Shown here piece after piece: positions 7,767 to 17,100 of a stretch of DNA of 38,780 bases. Every line of letters begins with the position of its first letter. The first letter of the stretch is position 1. This DNA comes from an uncultured Lachnospiraceae bacterium (GTDB lineage Bacteria > Bacillota > Clostridia > Lachnospirales > Lachnospiraceae). The position numbers were made by a program, and so were the translations under genes. Below the pieces are notes generated by a model. The model searched no databases and was not told where the DNA came from. It saw nothing but the letters and a program-made list of their open reading frames with translations. Location of the stretch: positions 1 through 38,780 of the forward strand of contig CASEIR010000035.1 in the NCBI GenBank assembly GCA_949287925.1, in the 5' to 3' direction.

Positions 7767-9305
7767 TTATTCCTGAGCGCTTTCGTGAGTCCACTGAAGC
7801 CGCTCCGCAATGGTATCATAATCTTCCAGGACTTGCAAAAACAAGTCTACAAGCTGAGAATCAAATTGTGTCCCTTTTCCCTGTATCAATTCCTGTATGC
7901 TGCTTTCCAGCGACAATTTCTTCCGGTAATGCCGATCCGACATCATTGCATCAAAAGAATCAGCTATTGCGATCATCCTTGCTTCCTCCGGTATCTCCGT
8001 CCCTTTCAGACCGTTGGGATATCCTCCGCCATCATATCTCTCATGATGGGCGCAGACGACATCTCCTAGATTGTCAAACATTGTCATACAAGACAGAATC
8101 TGTTTGCCCATTTCCGGATGCCGTTTTATTACCGCGAATTCTTTTTCATCCAGACTTCCCGGTTTACACAGTATATTATCAGAAACGCCAATTTTTCCAA
8201 TATCGTGAAGCAGCCCCCCAATATGAATCCTCTGAATGTAATTCGTGTCTTTTCCTGCTTTTTTCGCCAGTTCTACCGCATAAAATGCCACGCGGTCGGA
8301 ATGCCCCCTGGTATACAGATCCTTTGCATCCACAAGAAGACGCATTGCCTCAACTGTCTGCATATAGCTTTCACGGATCTGTTGATTCGCTTCTTTAAGA
8401 CTTTTATTATTGGCGTTGATCATGGTCGTCAGGATATTGTTGTGAAGCGCGGTTGTAACCTGTTCAGAATATACGGCAAGCAAAGCTCGCAGTGTCGCGT
8501 CCATGTTCTCTTTTCGCTCCACACATATCATTCCAAGCACCACCTCACCACTCTTTAAAAGCGGGAGAAGCATCCACTCCTCATTGCACTGGATGACTTT
8601 TTCTTCCATCAGGTTTTGCACAATTTCTTTCATCTGACAATAATTTTCCGTCATAAACTGCCGGAAATTTTTGTGAAATATACCACTTCCCACAAATACA
8701 TCTGAATCCAGGCCAATCAGCGTACTATTGTTCACTGCTGCTTCTGGCCTGATCCATAAGAACCCATTCTCGCCTCCCACAAGTCTGAGATAATCATTCA
8801 GTATATTTCTGGAAGTCTCTTCGATCGGCATTGTCTGGTGCATCCTTGGTATAGCTGAAAGAATCTCGCTCAACCCTTGCTGATATCTGGATATCGTCCG
8901 TATCTGTTTGATGGATTTAACACAGCTTTCCACCAGAAGTTCCAGTTGGTCATATCTGTCGCTCTTTTCATAGTAACCTTGAATATCCAATTCCCGGATA
9001 GTATTCAGGGGAGGCGCCAGTTCTTTATGCCCTGTAAGCATAATGACAAAAGTCCGGTCATCAAACTCTCTTAATCTGGACACGACCACATCCCCGCAGA
9101 TCGGCTGCATAATGAAATCTAAAAGCAAAATATCATAATGCATCTGGTGCATTCTTTCCAATGCTTTTAAAGGATCATTCTGTGTTTCCACCCAATATCC
9201 CAAAGCATTAAAATTCTGTTTCAGGGCATCCAGAATATAGATATCATCATCCAATATCATAATGGTGTACCCATTCTTTTCTCTTCCTGTCTTATTTTTC
9301 CGCAT
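7767..9305 (-). CDS. HD-GYP response regulator (probable c-di-GMP phosphodiesterase)
   Basis: A 512-residue three-part protein. Residues 14-125 are a receiver domain with acidic pocket MILDDD, phosphoacceptor Asp63 (LLLDF), Thr91 and Lys114. Residues about 160-295 look like a GAF-type sensor fold. A coiled linker (about 296-325) leads to an HD-GYP domain (about 325-505) with GHSDR, GGLLHDIGKIG (HD 367-368) and HHERYDGGGYP (420-430). All metal ligands and the GYP motif appear intact, so c-di-GMP hydrolysis is expected from family knowledge. There is no DNA-binding domain. The gene lies 17 bases after the kinase gene and has its own GAGGTT site, so kinase and regulator are a natural cognate pair. 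Confidence 0.93.
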   Translation of the reverse strand: MRKNKTGREKNGYTIMILDDDIYILDALKQNFNALGYWVETQNDPLKALERMHQMHYDILLLDFIMQPICGDVVVSRLREFDDRTFVIMLTGHKELAPPLNTIRELDIQGYYEKSDRYDQLELLVESCVKSIKQIRTISRYQQGLSEILSAIPRMHQTMPIEETSRNILNDYLRLVGGENGFLWIRPEAAVNNSTLIGLDSDVFVGSGIFHKNFRQFMTENYCQMKEIVQNLMEEKVIQCNEEWMLLPLLKSGEVVLGMICVERKENMDATLRALLAVYSEQVTTALHNNILTTMINANNKSLKEANQQIRESYMQTVEAMRLLVDAKDLYTRGHSDRVAFYAVELAKKAGKDTNYIQRIHIGGLLHDIGKIGVSDNILCKPGSLDEKEFAVIKRHPEMGKQILSCMTMFDNLGDVVCAHHERYDGGGYPNGLKGTEIPEEARMIAIADSFDAMMSDRHYRKKLSLESSIQELIQGKGTQFDSQLVDLFLQVLEDYDTIAERLQWTHESAQE

Positions 9306-9322
9306 CCGAATTCAACCTCTCA

Positions 9323-11137
9323 TTATTTGTCGGCTTTTTCCGGTAAAGATACAAAAAAAGTAACACCTTTCTCCGGATTATTTACAAACCACATCTTGCC
9401 GCCGAATTTTCCTTTGATAATCTCTTCAGAACTATACAATCCCAGACCTGTTCCGTTAATTCCTTTTGATGTATACATGGTTCGGAATAATTTATTTTCG
9501 GCGTCATCCGGAATCCCGCATCCGGAATCACATACCGACAGAATCACCTGGCCCGTTTCCCTGTACGCGCGAAGAATAATATCCCCTCCGCCGTTTTCCA
9601 TTGCATCACATGCATTGTCAACCAGGTTATTCAAAACCTGTACAAGGTTATTGATATCTCCGTTAATTACATCCTGGTCAGACAGTTCATTCTGTATAAC
9701 CAGACGGCATCCGTTTTTTACCAGCTTACTTTTCAGAAACATCTGTACCCGCTTTAATACTTCCGATATTGGAAACTCACTTTCAGATAATGTACTCAGA
9801 TTTGCAGCCATGCCTTTTACTGTAGTAATGATATCAGACATATAGGCGCAGCATTCTTTTGTTTTATTAAGCCATCCCGTCATCTCTTTGCATATCTCAT
9901 AATGATCTTCGATCGTAACCTCTGAATCTCCAATACTCAATCGGTATTCTTCTACCAGATTGTCCAGAGCTTTTACGTTACCTGAAATAGCCATAATCGG
10001 TGTTTTCAGATTATGTGATATACTCCCAATCATCTGCCCTAGTGAAATCAGCCGCTCTCTTTCCATCGCTCTGCTCAGATTCTGCTGTTTCTTCTGCAAT
10101 TCCTCTTTCAGCTGTGTTACATCACGGAACATGGCTATCACACCCACAATATGATGGCTCTGCACTACAGGCGTCAGTTCCACGGAATAGTAAATCTTCC
10201 CTTCCTGCGACAAAACAGGTTGTTCATAAGAAATTACATGTACAGACTGTTTGCACACATCAAAGAAATTCAGCAGGTTATAGATCACGTTTTTCTTACG
10301 TTCTTCCAGCTTCTCAACGAGCTCCTTCAGATAAACATTCGGCTTCATACCAAATTCTGCTCCAAACGCCATATCAAACACGGAATTGGAATAAACGATA
10401 CAGCTATCGGAAGAAAATATTACATATCCTTCAGAAATATTATCAACCATGTTTTGAATCGCCAGCGGTTTTATATTTAAAAAATTCAAATGATATACCG
10501 CTATTCCATGGAAAAGCAATGTAATCAGAAACGCCAGCGGAGTAGCCGCTATAGACAGATTCAGGATCTTTAATGTAACCAGCACATTCACCATCAGAGG
10601 AACAATAAGTCCCGTGATAAACAAAACAGCCTGAGCCGCCGTCCTCCCATGTCTGTTGATTGCCGCATAACGAAACATAATAAAAATTGCAACCAGACTG
10701 TAAAAATAATACTGTCCCCCAGACAGGAAAAACAACGGTCCATACGCCACCTCTGATGCATAAATCGAAAAATGTGTGTAAAAAAGATGATGGATCGGAT
10801 TCGTAAATGCAATTACAGCCGTAATTCCGGGCAAAACATACAACAGATAATAATATCCTGGAAGATGAGAGACATTTTTGGTAAATATAATGGACAAAAG
10901 CAACAGTGACACAACCATATATCCGGATGCACAGCATGTGAAAGCATCTGGTATCCACAGGTACTGCTTCGGGACGTACTGCATAACATTAACTCCCTCC
11001 AGCCATACCGCAAGACAACTCACTGAAAAAATATACAGTTTCTGTGATACCAGTAATTTCCCCTTTTTCAGGTTGATTAAGATAAAGAATATCAGGAATG
11101 AAACAAACACATCCATCAGGTGTCCTTCTACATTCAT
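9323..11137 (-). CDS. 7TM-PAS sensor histidine kinase
   Basis: The start at 11137 (MNVEGHLMDVF) is chosen because its ATG overlaps the NRPS stop (ATGA) and AGGGGG lies just upstream; the protein is 604 aa. About seven hydrophobic segments span residues 10-220, like the His_kinase_N_7TM sensor module. A PAS-like domain follows (about 228-345; NISEGYVIFSSDS). The dimerisation/phosphoacceptor helix has SHNLKTP (His375). The ATPase domain has the N box LNNLVDNACDAM, the G1 box CDSGCGIP and GTGLGL. A membrane-buried 7TM input suits a lipophilic ligand. With the NRPS directly upstream, that ligand could be its lipopeptide product (inference). The residue after the phosphoacceptor His is Asn rather than Glu/Asp. 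Confidence 0.93.
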   Translation of the reverse strand: MNVEGHLMDVFVSFLIFFILINLKKGKLLVSQKLYIFSVSCLAVWLEGVNVMQYVPKQYLWIPDAFTCCASGYMVVSLLLLSIIFTKNVSHLPGYYYLLYVLPGITAVIAFTNPIHHLFYTHFSIYASEVAYGPLFFLSGGQYYFYSLVAIFIMFRYAAINRHGRTAAQAVLFITGLIVPLMVNVLVTLKILNLSIAATPLAFLITLLFHGIAVYHLNFLNIKPLAIQNMVDNISEGYVIFSSDSCIVYSNSVFDMAFGAEFGMKPNVYLKELVEKLEERKKNVIYNLLNFFDVCKQSVHVISYEQPVLSQEGKIYYSVELTPVVQSHHIVGVIAMFRDVTQLKEELQKKQQNLSRAMERERLISLGQMIGSISHNLKTPIMAISGNVKALDNLVEEYRLSIGDSEVTIEDHYEICKEMTGWLNKTKECCAYMSDIITTVKGMAANLSTLSESEFPISEVLKRVQMFLKSKLVKNGCRLVIQNELSDQDVINGDINNLVQVLNNLVDNACDAMENGGGDIILRAYRETGQVILSVCDSGCGIPDDAENKLFRTMYTSKGINGTGLGLYSSEEIIKGKFGGKMWFVNNPEKGVTFFVSLPEKADK

Positions 11138-14100
11138 TCTGTTTCCCCCTCTGCAAAACATCTTCTCAATATCTCTGTTTCAGGCACCGGCCATCGGAAT
11201 CCCACATGTTCCAGTTCTTCTATTGTTTTTCTTACAGACAGGCGGATTTTGGCCGGTTTTAGTTCTCCGGAAAACCAGCTTTGCACTAGTGCCTGAATAT
11301 ACGGTGATTCTGAGTTTATTCCTGCCAGTTCTAACGCCGTCTCAAATTCATCATCAGAAACCATCCTTAGTTCTTTGCAGCTGCCAAGCAGCTGCACAAC
11401 AGAGACTTCGTTTGGATTGAATATGTGATAAGCTCCTCCCGTCTCCCCAGACAACAGATACACTGCTTTTGCTGCCGCGTCAACATAGGTAACTTCCATC
11501 GTTGTTTCACGCAGGCTTTCCGGAATCATCCCGAACTCCAGAATTCCCCGGATCAGACGATAATACGCATTGCTTTCTTTATTCCTCTGAAATTGCCCTG
11601 AATATGAATTGCAGACCAGCCGCCCGATGCGGAAGATTCTTGCATTCACGCCTTCTTTCTGCGCATCGGCAATCTCCGCTTCTGCCAGCATCTTACTTTT
11701 GGCGTATGGATTCTCCATCCAGTTCTGTCCGATGTCCATATCGGACTCTTCATAGATAACTTTCGCTCCAGGCGCATCTATCAGATACTCTCCAGCCACA
11801 CTGACCGTAGATATATGCATAAGCACTGCATTCGCTTCTCTTGCAAACCGTATGATCTCCTCCGTGCCTTTCACATTCGTATGAAGCAGTTCTTTTTCAG
11901 GCGCAAAATGGCGTACATCTGCAGCACAATGATAGATAACTTCCACCTGTCCGGCAAGTCTTCGGTATGTCTCCTCGTCGAGTCCCAGACACGGTTCCGT
12001 CACCTGCCCTGTCACAACTTCCACCTGGTCACAATGCAGATTCCAGTAATTCTGGCCAAAATACTCTGTCATGACTTCCGCCAGACGATTTCCCTCTCCC
12101 CGGACCAGACAATATATTTCTCTGCGTCCGCTGTCCAACAGCGTTTTTAATAGATAACTGCCAAAATAACCGGTTGCTCCGGTAAGAAGAACCGGCCCTT
12201 TTCCGCACAAGCTCCGCGGCTCGTCCAATACCTTTTCTGGTATGACCTTTTCCTTCTGCCGTTTCTTTTCCGACACCAGAACAACATTCTTTTGTCCACA
12301 TTCTCCGCACAAAATTCTTATTTGTTCGCTCAGCGCAGGATACCGGTAAAAGTCATTGATTGAAAACTCATAGTGTTTCTGATGATACTGATTCAGTATA
12401 ATAATCGCCGTCAAGGAGGTCCCCCCCTGCTGGAAAAACGAAACGTCCTCCAGCGGTTCTTTTCCAAGCACTTCACGCCAGATCTCCCGCAGGCAATGTG
12501 CGGCATCTCCGATCACATCTATATCTGTTTCGGATACCTCGTCCGCATTTCTTCGAATCCTGTCCGGATTCAGCTCAGCAAGAACATGCAGATCCGTTTT
12601 TCCACTTGCATTTCTTGGCATTTCATCCAACAGAATCAGTTCGGAGGGAATCATATAATCCGGAAGCTGTTGTACCAGATATTCCCTCAGTTCCGCTTCC
12701 CGATACCCTGTTTCCGGTACAAGAACTCCTCTTAAAAACCTGGGCATACCATCCTTCAAAATTGGAACAACTGCGGCCTCTTTTACATACGGCGACTGTG
12801 TCATTACCGTCGCAATCTCCACCGGTTCGATTCTGTGACCATTCAGTTTCAGCTGCGTATCCACTCTTCCAAGACATTGCCAGTTACCGTCTGCCCGCAT
12901 CCTTCCTATATCGCCGGTCCTATACATTTTTTCTCCCGGATTGATTCGATCTGCAATAAAAACCTGATCCGTCAGTTCTTTTTGATTGATATATCCCAAA
13001 GACAAACATTCTCCCGCTATATAGATCTCTCCCACCGCAGTCGGCGGAACTGGATTTTGGTTTTTGTCAAGCAGATAATACCTGCAATTGCCGATTGGTT
13101 TCCCGATATGAATACTGGATTCATTTCGGATCTCGCCCTGACAGTTATGCACCGACGTCTCCGTAGGGCCATAAATATTATAAATCTTTGCCTCCGTGAG
13201 GGAACAGAGATGTTTCTTCAATTCCATGGTCCACGGTTCTCCTAGCAGAATAATGGTTTTTATCTGTCTGAGACATGCACGGAACGTTTCATCATTCAGA
13301 CACATCAGGATCCGGGAAGGTGTCAGCTGCAATATCGTCACTTCATCCCTTTGTATTCTCTCTGCCATTTTCCAGGGAAGCATCATTTCTTCCTCATCGG
13401 CAACACTCACAGAATATCCCTTGGCAAGAGCCAGAATAGTTTCCGTTGTGAATACATCAAACACACAATTGGACGCACACAGGATTCTCTGCTCTTCGTC
13501 TCCAAGCAAAGGCTCCAGGTGAGCCGCCAGATTGGATAAGGATTTATGCAGCATCATTACACCTTTGGGCTTCCCCGTTGAGCCTGAAGTAAAGATAACA
13601 TTTGCCACATCCTCAGGACCGTTTACCGCCGGTATAACCATATCAGAAATCTCTTCTTTTCCCGCCTGGTATACCAGAATTTCCCCCTGGATCTCCTCCT
13701 TCAGCTCGATGTCTGATCCGCAGACTGTTATTTTCACCTCAGCCTGCCTTAGCATATAGAGTATTCTTTCTTTTGGGAATGCCGGATCAATCGGAACGTA
13801 AGCGGCGCCTGCTTTTAAGATGCCGAACATGATAACGGGCATATCACCGCTGCGCCTGATCATAAACGCTACTGTATCGCCTTTCCCGATTCCGCGCTCC
13901 GCCAGGCGGCGGGCAAGCACATTCGACCTTTCACTTAATTGCCGATATGTATAGCATTGTTTTTCCCCCCATACAACTGCAGTTTTGTCCGGATAGATCA
14001 AAGCCATATAATCCATCATACAATCCGTAGTTGTTGTGTCATAAGGTGTCCGTATACGGTTCGGGCGCTCCAGCAGCTCATACCTGTCACGAGGATCCAG

Positions 14101-17100
14101 AAGATCCAGTTTTTCTGGCATCTTTTCTGTATGCTCGAGTACAGACCTCAGCGTATGGATAAAACAACGGCTATAATACGCAATTGTCACCTCGTCAAAC
14201 ATGCTTCTGGCATACTCAAAATATAACCGATAATGACCCTTTTCTGAACATGCGGCTGCAAGATGCAGATCTACTTTCACAGCCTGTTCATCATCTGGAA
14301 GATATGTGAGCACTATATCGCCCATTCTGATTTCTTTCAGATCCGAGGGGGCCAATGAAAACATAATGCTGTAAATCGGATTTCGGTCTCTGCTGTGTTC
14401 CACATCCCGCATTTTCATCAATTCATCCAGAGAGATCTCCTGATGATCCATAATTCCAAAGACCATGTCTCTTACCCGATACAGATAATCCTGGTAAGAT
14501 TCATCCTGCCGTATTGAGATAAATACAGGCAATGTATGTATAAAAACGCCTGTCATCTGTTCTAGCCCCGGATGTCTTCGCCCGGAAAACGGCGATCCGA
14601 TCACTACAGAATCCTCTCCTGAAAAAGAGCTGACCATAACTCCAAATACGCTCAGCAAAGTTATGTAAGGAGTCACCTTAAACTTTTGACAAAATTCAGG
14701 AAGTTTTTTGTCCAGATCTTCCGGCAGCTCAAACTCATATCTGCCTCCCCTGCCATCAAACACAGAGGGTCTTGGTCTGTCGGTCGGGAATTCCACCGGC
14801 CTGATTTTATCAGGAAGCATATCTTCCCAGTACATCTTGTTCTTATCGGCTTCTTTGGATTGACGTTCATGAATCCACCATGCATAATCCGTATAACTTA
14901 GATCCGGCAGATTATATTCCACATTCTCATACTGCTTTTTTAACCGTTCAAGAATCATCTGGCTGCTGATCCCGTCAGATATAATATGATGCATGTCTAT
15001 CAGTATATAATGTCTATTATTCTGATCTTTTGCTACTGCCGCACGGATCAGAGGCGCCTTTCCAATGTCGAATGGACGGACAAACTGTGACAGAGCGTCT
15101 TTAATCTCCGCGCAATCTATATGCTCAAGTTTAAAAGGAACTTCCTCATGTACTACCGCAATGATCTGTCCGTCCCGGATCGTAAATTCTGTGCGCAGCT
15201 GCTCATCTTCCTGAATCATGCGTTGAAACATCTTCTCCAGACGTTCTTCATCCAGCTCTTTTTCTGACAGAAAAGCTCCCGGCATATTATAACTTCTTCT
15301 TGTTTCATCAAGATTATGCATGACAAAAAATCCAGTCTGCACAGGTGTCGCCGGATACCACTCCCGGCATTTAGCTCTCGGAATAAAATGACCGGCTCCG
15401 GTTTCTTTTACTGCAGATCCCCGCAGCTGATTTCCAAATCTGCGGATTGTACTGTTGACATATAATTCCTGTACAGAAACCGTCTTTCCAAACTCGCGCT
15501 CCACCTCTGTCAGCATAAACACCGCATTCAGCGAATTCCCGCCTGACAGGAAATAATCGGAATGAACTCCCAGCTCCTCCCTTTCCAGAATCTTTTTCCA
15601 GATGCGAAGCAGTGTTTCTTCCGTTTCATCCGCAGGGTTCTCCTGCATATCCGGAATATCCGGCGCTGGCAATCTCGCATAGTCGATTTTCCCATTTGCT
15701 GTAACCGGCATTTCTTCAACCTGACAAGCACAGACCGGAAGCAGATATCTTGGAAGATATTCTGCTCCATATGTCAGAATTTCATCCGGATCTATCTGTT
15801 CAGACGCTGAATAGTAGGCAATCAGCTGTGCGTTCTCACCATCTCCGTAAAGACTTGCCACACATTGAGATACCAGAGGATGTCCTGCCAGAACATTCTC
15901 GATCTCTGCCAGTTCAATCCGATGTCCTAATACTTTCACCTGATTATCATTACGGCCAAGATAAACAATTTTCCCATCACAGGTCCATTTCCCCATATCT
16001 CCTGTCCGGTAAAGAACCTGCCCGCTTACGAAGGGATCTTCCACAAATTTTTCTCTGGTAAGTTCCGAGCGGTCATGGTAGCCTTTTGCCAAACATTCTC
16101 CTCCAATATATAATTCACCGGCCACATTAACCGGAAGCGGATGCATATTTTCATCCAGAATATAAATCCGGCAGTTTGCCAGAGGCTTGCCAATCGTAAT
16201 CTGCCCTTTTCCATTCACAACCGTATGGCTGACTGCTACGGTAGCTTCTGACGGTCCGTACTGATTGTACAAAGATGCGGCTGTATAGTCCCGCAGCTTA
16301 AAAAACAGATCGGGCGGCATCGTTTCCCCACCGCAGACAATTGTTTCCAAATGAGGAAGCGCATGGCGGAAGTCATGATCTTTCAGGTAAGCCGAAAGCC
16401 TGGATGGTGTAAGCGCCATGAAGCCAACATCATATTCTGTAATCAGTCTTCCTATTTCGCGCGGATGTATCATCTCCCTTTCACTGGCCAGCACGATGGT
16501 GGCGCCATTCAGCAACGCAATCATACTTTCCAACAAAAACGCATCAAAACTCACATTACAAATAGACAGCACTGCTCCTTTTGGATACAATCCTGTCATA
16601 ATTCCAGCCAGATTCATAACACTCTTCTGTTCAACTTCCACAGCTTTTGGCTTTCCGGTAGTTCCTGAAGTATATACCAGATATGCAAGACGGTCAGCGG
16701 TGATATCCGGAAGTTCCATATCCTCCTGCGCACTTAACAACGTTTCTGCATTAACAGCACATATTCCCGGTTCAGCATCTTCCCAGTGTCTCATAAACCC
16801 TGGATTCGTTCCGGTAATACACACAATAGCCTGCGAATCCCTCAATAGTTCCTGGATTCGTTCTTCTGGCTGCTCTGGATCTATCAGCAGCCATGAATAT
16901 CCGGCGAATGCGCTGGCACACATCATCACCAATAATTTCTCCGATCTGGGGAGCATGATTGCCACAGTTCCTTCTGTCTTCCCTGTATAAAGAACCATAT
17001 TTCTCGCAGCCTGCTCTGCCTGCGAGATCAGCGTTTCATAACAAACCCTCTGATTGTCAAAAATAACCGCCGCACGATTCGGATATGACAGGCTTATGCT

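Noticed and set aside
16418-16990. Long plus-strand open frames inside the NRPS (for example 190 codons)
   Set aside because: They are antisense to well-supported adenylation domain sequence, have no family resemblance and no convincing ribosome binding site.
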